Shown here piece after piece: positions 13,276 to 20,803 of a stretch of 26,938 nucleotides of DNA. The first letter of the stretch is position 1. Every line of letters begins with the position of its first letter. The DNA is from a virus: positions 1 through 26,938 of IMG/VR virus record IMGVR_UViG_3300045968_000421. The stretch is one strand, 5' to 3'. Under the pieces are notes generated by a model. That model ran no database searches. It was given only the letters and a program-made list of their open reading frames with translations, and had not been told where the DNA came from. A program made the position numbers and the translations under genes.

Positions 13276-13782
13276 TCACTTCTTTGACTGCCCCGGTGGC
13301 TCTCCCCCGTGACCAGGATTGGCCCCGGCCTTGTTGCCCTGGCCGGGATTGCCCGGCCTCCCGGTAGACCCATCCGGGTTGTGCCCCGGGGGACCCCCAT
13401 CGCCAGGACCAGGACCAGGGTCGGGACCAGGGTCGGGACCAGGGTCGGGACCAGGATCGGGCCCAGGGCCGCCGCCAGGAGGGTTCCCCCCTCCCGGGGG
13501 TGTTCCTCCCCCTGGAGGAGAAGAACCGCCTCCAGCCCCGTCCCCCACGGGAGGAGGACCAGAAGAGTCGGGGCTCGAGGGAGGGGAGGAGGATGGGGAG
13601 GCCGAGGTTGGGCTCGGGCTCGTGGCCGATACTCCAGGGGGCCTCTTGCACAGCAGGGAGGTGTTGACCCTCTTGACCCTCTGGAGGAACCGACATTGGA
13701 CGTCGTCGAACTCCACGTTGGAGGACGGGGTCATGCAGCCCGAGAGGAGGAGCACGGTCAGGGGAAGGAGCCATCGCTTCAC
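13276..13782 (-). CDS. Pro/Gly-rich lipoprotein, possible outer-membrane spanin
   Basis: A 168-residue protein starting with GTG at 13782. The signal ends in a lipobox, LLSGC, with lipidated Cys16. A short folded part (about 20-48, with two cysteines) is followed by a very long Pro/Ser then Pro/Gly tract, including DPGP repeats encoded by a 12-bp tandem repeat. Rz1-type outer-membrane spanins are Pro-rich lipoproteins but usually much shorter. If this is one, its partner would be the membrane protein just upstream. The position next to holin and endolysin supports a lysis role. Confidence 0.6.
   Translation of the reverse strand: MKRWLLPLTVLLLSGCMTPSSNVEFDDVQCRFLQRVKRVNTSLLCKRPPGVSATSPSPTSASPSSSPPSSPDSSGPPPVGDGAGGGSSPPGGGTPPGGGNPPGGGPGPDPGPDPGPDPGPDPGPGPGDGGPPGHNPDGSTGRPGNPGQGNKAGANPGHGGEPPGQSKK
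13418..13465 (-). repeat. 12-bp tandem repeat encoding DPGP units
   Basis: On the plus strand GGGTCGGGACCA occurs three times in tandem (13418-13453), followed by a degenerate fourth copy. On the minus strand it encodes a run of Asp-Pro-Gly-Pro units in the lipoprotein, presumably a stiff spacer. Confidence 0.85.
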
Positions 13783-13791
13783 CTCTCCCTC

Positions 13792-14331
13792 TCATTTCGC
13801 TTCTTCTTTGGCGGGGGTCGGGGGTCCGGAGGGGGAGGGCATATGTCCGTTGTGTCCACTCCCGTTTGTCGGAGCACCCGGCACTGATCCTCGCTGAACC
13901 TCGGGGGCTTCTCCGCCGCCGCCAGGAGCATTGCCAGAGCTATTGAGCATGCGATCCGCGATGAGCTTGAGGCTCGCGCAATAGGAAACCATCTCGTCGT
14001 CGCTTGGCCTGTGGTTGACGACGACCGAGACGAACCACCTGTCGATGCCCGAGAAGGCGAAGCCGCTCGACACGCTCCACAGATCCGGGCCGCCTCTCTC
14101 CTTGACGTGGCGAAGAGTGCAGCCACTGGATTGATCGATCTCCTCATAGGTGCTCATCAGTCGATTCATGACCTTCTCATCATTGAGGGCCTTCCATATC
14201 ACGTAGACCGGCACCGCGACAATGGCCAGCAGGGCGATGACCAGGACGTTCGAGACGGTCAGCCCCCTGATGGCATTGAGCCACCCCATCCAGCCTCCCT
14301 GCGAGGGAGGGGGAGGAGGGGCGTCGATCAC
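13792..14331 (-). CDS. membrane-anchored protein, possible inner-membrane spanin
   Basis: A 179-residue protein starting with GTG at 14331; the overlapping ATG at 14338 is in another frame. A Pro-rich N-terminus is followed by one membrane helix (about 26-46, VLVIALLAIVAVPVYVIW). A periplasmic region of about 85 residues carries two cysteines (GCTL and SYCASL), and the tail is Gly/Ser/Pro-rich. It lies 9 nt ahead of the lipoprotein gene. A membrane-anchored protein plus lipoprotein pair fits i-spanin and o-spanin, though the typical long coiled coil is not obvious. Confidence 0.55.
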   Translation of the reverse strand: MIDAPPPPPSQGGWMGWLNAIRGLTVSNVLVIALLAIVAVPVYVIWKALNDEKVMNRLMSTYEEIDQSSGCTLRHVKERGGPDLWSVSSGFAFSGIDRWFVSVVVNHRPSDDEMVSYCASLKLIADRMLNSSGNAPGGGGEAPEVQRGSVPGAPTNGSGHNGHMPSPSGPPTPAKEEAK

Positions 14332-14334
14332 TCG

Positions 14335-14556
14335 TCATCCCTCTTCTTCCTGTCCCGGCATGACCTCTGGCTCTGGAGGGGGAGGAGCAACGAACTCCCC
14401 CTCGACGTAGGTCCAGCCAGGGCCGGCCTCCTCCGTCTCCACCAAAATGGCATCTCCGGGAATGGCCCCGATCGCCGCCAGGTCTTGCTGCTGGTCGACG
14501 CTCTCGACCTCTATGACGTTGATGACTTCCTCTCCGACGATGACTGCCGCTCTCAT
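14335..14556 (-). CDS. tail fibre assembly-like protein, 73 aa
   Basis: ATG at 14556 shares one base with the adhesin stop (TAATG). The beta-rich N-terminus (AAVIVGEEVINVIEVES) and the GPGWTYVEGEFVAPPPP motif recall short phage proteins encoded just after tail fibre genes, some of which act as fibre assembly chaperones. The C-terminus is acidic and Pro-rich. The role is inferred mainly from the GWTYxxGxFxxP motif and the position after three fibre-type genes. Confidence 0.5.
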   Translation of the reverse strand: MRAAVIVGEEVINVIEVESVDQQQDLAAIGAIPGDAILVETEEAGPGWTYVEGEFVAPPPPEPEVMPGQEEEG

Positions 14557-15326
14557 TACCTGTACTCCGTTACGATGACGAGGCCGGCCGTGCCGCTGCC
14601 GCCGGCCAGCGACCCGCCTCCATTGATTGCCCCGGCTCCTCCCCCTCCGGCCCCGTTGCCGGTGGCGGCTCCTCCCAAACCCGACTGGGCGGACGTGGTG
14701 GTAGTGGCGAAGCCAAGGCCTCCATCGCCGAATCTGGAACCGCCTCCAGTTCCGGCGCGGACCAGGGTGGTCGCCCCATTGTAGATGCCGATCGACCAGC
14801 CTCCCCGACTTCCCGGAATGTTAATGTCACCTCCGGTTGCGGCTCCGCCGCCTCCGCCGTTATAACTGATCATCCCGGCCGAGCCGGAAGCGCCTCCACC
14901 ACTCCCGCCGCTGGCGGTCAGAAGATTGGTTCCGTCGTTGTAGACCGAATTGCCTCCTGCCGCTCCATTGGTCCCGAACGATCCTATCGTGCAGGCCGGG
15001 GAGAACGTGCCGGCGGGCCTGATTATCCACTTGGACGCATAGCCGCCGCTCCCTCCCCCGGGGGCCGGGGAAGCCTGGTTGGCAGAGGTACCGTTGCACG
15101 CCCCGCCTCCTGCTCCCCCTCCCTGGACCTCGACCTGAAAGGCCTTGGTGTCGGCATGAAGGGAGATGGCCCCGCTGCTCAACAAGACCTGTTGCCTGAC
15201 GAAACTGTACTCCGGATTGGCAACCCCGACCGTCTTCCAGACCGCTCCGTCCCACTGGTAGACGGGACCTCCCGGAGGGGAATAGGTCTGACCGACCGTT
15301 GGGGAATTGGGAAAATTGAAGGCCAT
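14556..15326 (-). CDS. glycine-rich tail adhesin
   Basis: A 256-residue protein from ATG at 15326, which shares one base with the fibre stop; TTG at 15329 would add one residue. The N-terminal module (about 4-34, FPNSPTVGQTYSPPGGPVYQ, then WDGAVWKTV) is an attachment-type motif of phage fibres. From about residue 60 the chain is dominated by Gly-rich loops (GGGAGGGACNG, GGGSGGYASKW, GGGGGAATGG). This resembles polyglycine-helix adhesin tips such as those of phage S16 gp38. It likely binds a host surface receptor and is the probable host-range determinant. Confidence 0.75.
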   Translation of the reverse strand: MAFNFPNSPTVGQTYSPPGGPVYQWDGAVWKTVGVANPEYSFVRQQVLLSSGAISLHADTKAFQVEVQGGGAGGGACNGTSANQASPAPGGGSGGYASKWIIRPAGTFSPACTIGSFGTNGAAGGNSVYNDGTNLLTASGGSGGGASGSAGMISYNGGGGGAATGGDINIPGSRGGWSIGIYNGATTLVRAGTGGGSRFGDGGLGFATTTTSAQSGLGGAATGNGAGGGGAGAINGGGSLAGGSGTAGLVIVTEYR

Positions 15327-17035
15327 CAACCGGCTCCTCCCTCGAGGGAGGCCAAGCGGGCCTCCAGTTCCTCATTCTTGGCTACCAGGGCATCGACCCT
15401 GGCGTTCAGCTCCTGGACGTTGGCCATCAGCATCGGGACGAACTTCGAATGATCGATCATCCACGGCATGAAGTCGGGGTCGCCGAACTTGGCGTCCGGG
15501 TTGTACCCCTCCATCTTCGGGTCGGGGGCAGTCACCGCCTGCGGGTAGACCGTGTATGCCTGCTGGGCCGACATGCCGAAGTAGGTCTGGTTTTCCGGGG
15601 GCTCCACTCCCTCGACCTCAATGTAGCGGTGGGCCTCCTCTCCCTGGGGCACGATGTGCTGGTACTCTATCACCTCGATGGCGTCGACCAAGGCCCTGGC
15701 GTCCGCCGCCGAGGCCGGATGGACGTCGGATTTGATCCTGATGTCGGACGAGGTGGCGTATGTCGTGGAAGTGGTGTTGGGAGAGCTGATGCTGCCGGCC
15801 GTAGAGGAGGTGTTCCTGAACAGGATCATCGGCCCGTTGCCGGTGACCCTGTTCCTGCAGATGAGGCCCCAGCCGTACTGATAGTCTATGCCCACGTCGG
15901 TGACTATGCTGTCGAAGGTTATGCCTCCATTCTGGTCTCCAAGGGACACCCCCGCCGAGGAAGAGAACCCCCTGAAAGTGCTTGACCCACCGGAGGCCAC
16001 GAAGCCGGTGCCGGCAACGACTGCTCCGCCCGCATAGATGGCGCCGGCGGCCCCAAAACCTCCCCTGCACGTCAGGGACCCGGTAGTGGTGTTGGTGGAA
16101 GCCACGGTGGAGTAGACGACGCATTCCCCGGTGTTTCTAAGAAACGATAGGACATTGCCAATGGCAGTCCCATTATCATCGGAGCGACCCAGTATGAAAT
16201 TGGACCCGGTGTTGGAGCCGCTCTCCGCGGTCGAGTCTCCCAGCACCATGTACCAGCGAACCTCGTTGCCGGCCTTCCCGTTAATCGTGCAGCTCGCCCC
16301 CGACGCCCACTTGTTGAGGGCAAAGACGGCATTCTTTTCCTGCGTCCCTGAGCCGCTGGCGTTGATCTGCATCTCGCTGTACTCGTTCATGGTCAAGACG
16401 CCAGAGCCACTTCCATCGAAACTGTTCGAGACCACGAATGCATTGATCGCTCCAAGGTCCTTGAAGCCGGCCCACATGTCCGCGCTGGCGGAGGTTATGT
16501 AATCGTCGACGTGAGCAGCGACGTTCATCTGCACCCACTGGGAGGAGTCGGCGTCGGCGTACCAGATGTACGTGTTCCCGGTGTCGCTCTCGAACCACTG
16601 CTGTCCGGGAGTGGGATTGGCAGGCGGGCCATCGCTGATCGGGGTACTGACGACCACCCCCTGCCAGGCGGCATTCTTTCGAACGTACTGGACCCCATCG
16701 GTCGGGGCCTCGTTGATCTTCAGAGCCAGGTCATGCGTGGTTCCCCCTATCCTGACCTTGTAGCCGGAGGCTGTGCTCCAGACGTCTCCCTCGAGGGGGG
16801 AAGCGGGGTCGAAGCCCGGGGCGACGTTGAGGCCGGCCCCCTCCACGGTGGCCGACGGTATCGTGGTGATCTTGCCGGTGAAGTCTCCCCCGGAGGTCGG
16901 GAACTTGTCGGTGGCCAGGTCCAGTATCTGGTCGACCGTCAGCTTGCTGGTCAGCCCGCCGAGCATGGTCGGCAGCTCGTGGGCCCTGTCCACCGCGCCG
17001 GTCTCGGGGAGTTGATCGATTCGAATGCCTACCAT
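15326..17035 (-). CDS. tail fibre with C-terminal S74 intramolecular chaperone
   Basis: A 569-residue trimeric fibre. ATG at 17035 follows AGAAGGAGACGACC; the open frame continues upstream only as a shadow of the preceding gene. The first 130 residues are attachment-type. A PTPGQQWF...WVQM module follows (about 137-165). The middle is Ser/Thr/Gly-rich and beta-structured. Residues 429-569 are the peptidase S74 domain: SSDIRIKSDV contains the self-cleavage-type serine and downstream lysine. EVIEYQHI and YFGMSAQQAY follow, and a C-terminal coiled coil (VQELNARVDALVAKNEELEA) ends the chain. The chaperone trimerises the fibre and is then usually cut off. Confidence 0.85.
   Translation of the reverse strand: MVGIRIDQLPETGAVDRAHELPTMLGGLTSKLTVDQILDLATDKFPTSGGDFTGKITTIPSATVEGAGLNVAPGFDPASPLEGDVWSTASGYKVRIGGTTHDLALKINEAPTDGVQYVRKNAAWQGVVVSTPISDGPPANPTPGQQWFESDTGNTYIWYADADSSQWVQMNVAAHVDDYITSASADMWAGFKDLGAINAFVVSNSFDGSGSGVLTMNEYSEMQINASGSGTQEKNAVFALNKWASGASCTINGKAGNEVRWYMVLGDSTAESGSNTGSNFILGRSDDNGTAIGNVLSFLRNTGECVVYSTVASTNTTTGSLTCRGGFGAAGAIYAGGAVVAGTGFVASGGSSTFRGFSSSAGVSLGDQNGGITFDSIVTDVGIDYQYGWGLICRNRVTGNGPMILFRNTSSTAGSISSPNTTSTTYATSSDIRIKSDVHPASAADARALVDAIEVIEYQHIVPQGEEAHRYIEVEGVEPPENQTYFGMSAQQAYTVYPQAVTAPDPKMEGYNPDAKFGDPDFMPWMIDHSKFVPMLMANVQELNARVDALVAKNEELEARLASLEGGAG
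15336..15351 (-). promoter_or_regulatory. palindrome overlapping the adhesin ribosome-binding site
   Basis: CCTCCCTCGAGGGAGG, identical to hairpin 1 of element copy 1, spans the last codons of the fibre gene. Read leftward, its second arm contains GGGAGG, the ribosome-binding site for the adhesin ATG at 15326. Folding would hide that site unless ribosomes are translating the fibre gene, which would couple the two. Confidence 0.55.
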
Positions 17036-17049
17036 TGGTCGTCTCCTTC

Positions 17050-17988
17050 TCAGTACCGCCAGGCCGACAGGGTGGTCTCTCCCCACGGACCGTGAGTGGC
17101 GTTGGTCATCGGCCACTCCCAGTCGCCGGTCGTCTGGGTGTTGACCGTGTATCGATTCTGGGTCGTGATCGCCACCCTGTTCATGTATCCGCTCATGAAG
17201 TTCCCCTTGGTCTGGCCGCAGACCGAGTGGATCGAGACCATTGGGGTTCTCCCCCAGTCGATGGAGAACTGGGCAGCGTAGACCACGCCATCCATCGGCA
17301 CGCCGGCATTGAAGATTATTCCTGGGCCGGTCTTGACCTCGAACTTCTCCAGACGCACGGCATTCCTCAGGTTGGTGATGGTCGCGATGTTGCTCGAAGA
17401 GGTGGTCATCCTGGCGATCAGCATGTCGTCGTAAGTCGAGTCGAACAGACTGTTGGCCTCGGACAGGGAGGTCGGGTTGTAGGCGGCGTCGGTCAGCCTC
17501 CTCAGCCTGAACCCATTGGTCTTGTCCCACCGGAGGTGATAGGTCGTGCTCGGGTCCGTGGCGAAGTCCGTCTGGACCGTGGTTACCGGGTAGATGCCTC
17601 GGTGAAGGAAGTCCACTCCTCCGGGCATCCTGACCGATCCGGCAGCCGGCTGGGTGCAGATGATCCGATTGTCGATGTTCATTATCTCTGGGTGGATCGG
17701 CAGTCTGCTCCTGGCCTGGCTCATGAGCAGGTAGTCGGTAGTGTCCCCTGACCCGGTGGCGGCGGCTATGAGTTGCTCGATGGCTTCCCTCAGCTGGGTG
17801 TATCGATCGTCGGTTGGAACTAGGCCGGCATACTCTATGACGTGACCGATCTCCGCCTCCAGTCTATGCTGGAGGAGATTGAACAGCTGCCTGTCGGCCG
17901 GCCCGCAGGCGTGACCAAGGCTCTTCTCCGTTGACGTCGGGAATCGCTTCTCGCCCGTATTGGCGAATGGAGGAGTAAAATTTGCCAT
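17050..17988 (-). CDS. tail fibre or tail collar protein
   Basis: A 312-residue structural protein. The N-terminus (FPTSTEKSLGHACGPADRQL, then FNLLQHRLEAEIGHVIEYAG) is a pattern of phage tail fibre proteins that attach to the baseplate; it includes the helix YTQLREAIEQLIAAA. The remainder is beta-rich with repeated strands (DDMLIARMTT, GIIFNAGVPMDG). Its place between the DUF2612 baseplate gene and the S74 fibre suggests it links baseplate and fibre. Confidence 0.75.
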   Translation of the reverse strand: MANFTPPFANTGEKRFPTSTEKSLGHACGPADRQLFNLLQHRLEAEIGHVIEYAGLVPTDDRYTQLREAIEQLIAAATGSGDTTDYLLMSQARSRLPIHPEIMNIDNRIICTQPAAGSVRMPGGVDFLHRGIYPVTTVQTDFATDPSTTYHLRWDKTNGFRLRRLTDAAYNPTSLSEANSLFDSTYDDMLIARMTTSSSNIATITNLRNAVRLEKFEVKTGPGIIFNAGVPMDGVVYAAQFSIDWGRTPMVSIHSVCGQTKGNFMSGYMNRVAITTQNRYTVNTQTTGDWEWPMTNATHGPWGETTLSAWRY

Positions 17989-17996
17989 CTCTCAGG

Positions 17997-18827
17997 TCAC
18001 CTTATGTTCGTGCACTCGTATGGACCGACATTGATTTCGCACATCCAGTCGGCGTCACCGAGAACCGTTCCCGTTATGATTTCCGTCACCCCGTCCTCCG
18101 TTACCAAAGGATCGTCGCCCTCCGTGATGATCGGGGCATCTCCCTCTCTAAACTCGTCGCAGAAGCCTCCCCATCCCTCGCCGAAACCGAAGATGGGATT
18201 GGTGAAGAAGTGGAACCTTGCCTGAACTCCCATGGGGATGGGCAAGACTCGAGGATAGAGCTGGAGGAAGGTTCTCTCGTTGGCAGTCAGCTCCCTCCCG
18301 GGAGAGATGACTGCCCTCCCGTGACCGGCGTCGATGACCCAGGCGGTCTCTCCCCAGAATATCTGAATGGCCGCAGTCAGGTCATCGAGGGAGTAGAGCG
18401 ACATCATCTGGTAGCGGCGGACCTGGAGGAACTTCCGATACAATTCGTCGTCGTCTATGCAGATGTCAACGACCGAGAATATTCCGCAGTCGAGCCAGGT
18501 CTGGGAGTCGTCGCAGAACCCGGTGACGTTGTGCTCCGGCTCGTAGTACGGATCGTCTTGGCAGTCGAAACCAAAGACTGCCTGGGTGACGCAGGTGCAG
18601 TGACAGCGAGGCCAGCCCATCCTCTCCCCGATCAGGGTCAGCTGATCGCCGACGGCCGAATCGAGATCAAACTGCTCCGGCAGGTCGCAGATGACCCTGA
18701 TCACCTCGCCGGCCTGGCGAAGATAGGTCCTGATCATGTGGAGCAGCTTCGGGCTCTCCCGATACTGGGTCAGAACCCGGTGAACGTGCTCCTCGACTAG
18801 AACCTCTATGATCGGGCAGTCGGCCAT
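17997..18827 (-). CDS. DUF2612 (gpI-like) baseplate protein
   Basis: A 276-residue protein. ATG at 18827 lies one base after the baseplate J stop; TTG at 18836 is a poor alternative. The N-terminal helices (RTYLRQAGEVIRVICDLPEQ, then FDLDSAVGDQLTLIGERMGW) and LYRKFLQVRRYQMMSLYSLD match the DUF2612 family, the counterpart of P2 gpI at the outer baseplate. An unusual insert of about residues 76-122 is Cys-rich (CHCTCVTQAVFGFDCQDD, with more Cys after), perhaps metal-binding. It probably connects the baseplate to the fibres. Confidence 0.75.
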   Translation of the reverse strand: MADCPIIEVLVEEHVHRVLTQYRESPKLLHMIRTYLRQAGEVIRVICDLPEQFDLDSAVGDQLTLIGERMGWPRCHCTCVTQAVFGFDCQDDPYYEPEHNVTGFCDDSQTWLDCGIFSVVDICIDDDELYRKFLQVRRYQMMSLYSLDDLTAAIQIFWGETAWVIDAGHGRAVISPGRELTANERTFLQLYPRVLPIPMGVQARFHFFTNPIFGFGEGWGGFCDEFREGDAPIITEGDDPLVTEDGVTEIITGTVLGDADWMCEINVGPYECTNIR

Positions 18828-18828
18828 G

Positions 18829-19740
18829 TCACACAATGACCTCCACGTCGGCCGCCTCGAACGTGGCGAGCTCGGAGAACGCGATCGGAAGATCGCCGAG
18901 CATGGGTTCTCCAGGCCCTCCCTTCCTCATGGTCTCTATCGACACGACCTCGACGTTTGGAAACAGAGCCTCGATCACCGATCGGATCCGGTAGTGGGTG
19001 ACGTCATCCCCGTTGAGCATCTGGTGACTGCCTCCAGGAGCCAGAGCCTCCAGCAGGGCCTCCTCCATCGACATGATCGACGGGGGAGGACAGCCATAGA
19101 CATCCTTCCTGACTCGAATGTTGATATTCATCAGAACGGGCACCAGATAGGGCCTGAGGATAACCAGAGTTCGGCAGTATCCCTCCGTAACTGTCGTGAT
19201 GTAGGTATTGCCGTAGAGCGATATCCCGGGTGCAACGAATCGTCTAATAGCCTCTCCGACCTCCTGATCTGAGCCTCCGAGAACGGCAACGCAGAGGGTT
19301 CCTCCTGGAAGCCCGGTGACCTGATCGAGAAGCGAGGTGTCGTTGACCCAGACGTGGCAATAGGTGACCCCATCGACGTTCGTGACTGCTCTGGCCAGGT
19401 CCTGGACATCGACCCGAGCTCGGCCCTGGTTAGTGATGGCCTTCCTGAAGTCCGCATCGCTCTCTCCCGTCATTCGATCCATGAGCCTGATCTTGGCCAG
19501 GATGTTGAGGCGACTTCCCTCTGCCTGGTCGACGTCGTAGCTCTGATAGACGTCCTCGGCGAACTCCCAGAGGATCGTGGTCATCATGGCGAACAAGCCG
19601 TTGACCTGCCCGAAGGGAGACTGAGGCGTCTGGATGACATTACCTCCGAACTCTGTGATCATGGCATTCTCGATGTCCAGGAGGATGGCGTTGAAGCCCT
19701 TCCTGTTGAACCCGGTAGGTACGACTCCGTAGTCCGTCAT
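18829..19740 (-). CDS. baseplate J-like protein
   Basis: A 303-residue baseplate wedge component of the gpJ/gp6 class. Family features are the N-terminal helix region (FNAILLDIENAMITEFGG), SPFGQVNGLFAMMTTILWEF and AEGSRLNILAKIRLMDRMTG. ESDADFRKAI and the alpha/beta end with LMNINIRVRKDV also fit. ATG at 19740 overlaps the stop of the gp25-like gene (ATGA). Together with gp25-like and DUF2612 it forms the conserved wedge set of contractile tails. Confidence 0.85.
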   Translation of the reverse strand: MTDYGVVPTGFNRKGFNAILLDIENAMITEFGGNVIQTPQSPFGQVNGLFAMMTTILWEFAEDVYQSYDVDQAEGSRLNILAKIRLMDRMTGESDADFRKAITNQGRARVDVQDLARAVTNVDGVTYCHVWVNDTSLLDQVTGLPGGTLCVAVLGGSDQEVGEAIRRFVAPGISLYGNTYITTVTEGYCRTLVILRPYLVPVLMNINIRVRKDVYGCPPPSIMSMEEALLEALAPGGSHQMLNGDDVTHYRIRSVIEALFPNVEVVSIETMRKGGPGEPMLGDLPIAFSELATFEAADVEVIV

Positions 19741-20141
19741 GTCGATATTCCCACGTTGGCGATCCAGACAGTCTGGTCATCGTATTCGGTGGCCACGTCC
19801 ATGCCTCGAATCATGAGGTCCCTCCTGGCTCGGTCATAGCCGATGGACAGGGCATTTATACCAGTCACCCCCGGAGTTTCTAAGACCTCATTTTTGACCA
19901 TGACCTCTGCCAGGGTGGGATTGAATCGATGCCCCATGATGTCCTCTAGCCACCTGACCCCGGCCTCGACATCGAGGAACCACTCTCCCTCAAAGGTCAT
20001 GAGCCTCCAGCGAACATGATGAGCCACGGCCTCCGGGCCAAGGGCGATGCCGATCTGGTGATCGTCCCTGACGAAGAGGTCCGAGATGCCATCCTCGTTC
20101 GGTCGCATCGACAGGGTGAAGTGAGGAGGTTCCACGCTCAC
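19737..20141 (-). CDS. gp25-like baseplate wedge protein
   Basis: A 134-residue protein from GTG at 20141, coupled to the spike gene (GTGA). It has the layout of gp25/GpW-lysozyme-like wedge proteins: VRWRLMTFEGEWFLDVEAGV, then RWLEDIMGHRFNP. LAEVMVKNEVLETPGVTGI follows, and then a closing pair of strands. Such proteins join sheath and baseplate and are encoded next to baseplate J, as here. Confidence 0.75.
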   Translation of the reverse strand: MSVEPPHFTLSMRPNEDGISDLFVRDDHQIGIALGPEAVAHHVRWRLMTFEGEWFLDVEAGVRWLEDIMGHRFNPTLAEVMVKNEVLETPGVTGINALSIGYDRARRDLMIRGMDVATEYDDQTVWIANVGIST

Positions 20142-20803
20142 AGAGCCATCCCCTTTATCTTGGCGGCAATCGACATGAGGGCGGCCCTGTTCTTGAGGGC
20201 GTGCCCCGTGCCGGCAGACGATCCGTAGTTTATCTGAAGCTCGTCAGAGGCGACCAGCTCCATGAACTCGGCTATGAGGGCGTAGATATTGCCCTCGCTC
20301 CCCTCGATCTTCACCTTGCCCGAGGAGGAACCCTTTATGCCGAACTTGCCATCCTCGTCGAACCTGATGTGGGAGTTCTCCGAGTCGAAGTTCTTGATCG
20401 GGTTCTGCAGGCTCTCTCCCCCATCGAGGTGAGCCTCCATGTCGGAGATGTGGAAGGACCTGGCATCGGAGGCCTCCCCGTCGTCCTTGGAGTGGTAGTT
20501 CTCGCTGCTCCTCATCTGGGGACGAAGCGTGACGAAGTCTCCGGCCTTGATCGGATAGGTGACTGCTCCTCCCCCGGCCCTGGTGAACCTGATCGGAACC
20601 TCGTACAGCTCCGGCATGTCGATGGCCTTGCCATTATGGCGAGGCTTGTGGAGGGGCTGGATCGTTGCCGTCTGCTTGGCAGAATCGAACGACACCACCT
20701 TGCCTGGTATCTCTCCCCACATGGACTGACGCTCGTCGAGCGTCTGCTGTCCAGAGACATCGTCCGGGTGATTGGTCGTTTTTCCTAGCCTGCCTGGCAT
20801 CAC
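20138..20803 (-). CDS. Gp138-type membrane-puncturing spike
   Basis: A 221-residue tail spike. GTG at 20803 overlaps the hub stop (GTGA); ATG at 20800 is the alternative. The N-terminal OB-fold (IPGKVVSFDSAKQTATIQPL, then YEVPIRF and IKAGDFVTLRPQ) matches the phi92 gp138 family. A beta-helix-like part follows (DGKFGIKGSSSGKVKIEGSE). The protein tips the tube and pierces the outer membrane. The order hub, spike, gp25-like, J is typical. Confidence 0.75.
   Translation of the reverse strand: MMPGRLGKTTNHPDDVSGQQTLDERQSMWGEIPGKVVSFDSAKQTATIQPLHKPRHNGKAIDMPELYEVPIRFTRAGGGAVTYPIKAGDFVTLRPQMRSSENYHSKDDGEASDARSFHISDMEAHLDGGESLQNPIKNFDSENSHIRFDEDGKFGIKGSSSGKVKIEGSEGNIYALIAEFMELVASDELQINYGSSAGTGHALKNRAALMSIAAKIKGMAL

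Noticed and set aside
17036-17530. N-terminal extension of the S74 fibre frame up to 17530
   Set aside because: The frame is merely open across the 5' part of the fibre gene region and the neighbouring gene. The extension is Arg/Gln/His-rich, and the ATG at 17035 has a good ribosome-binding site.
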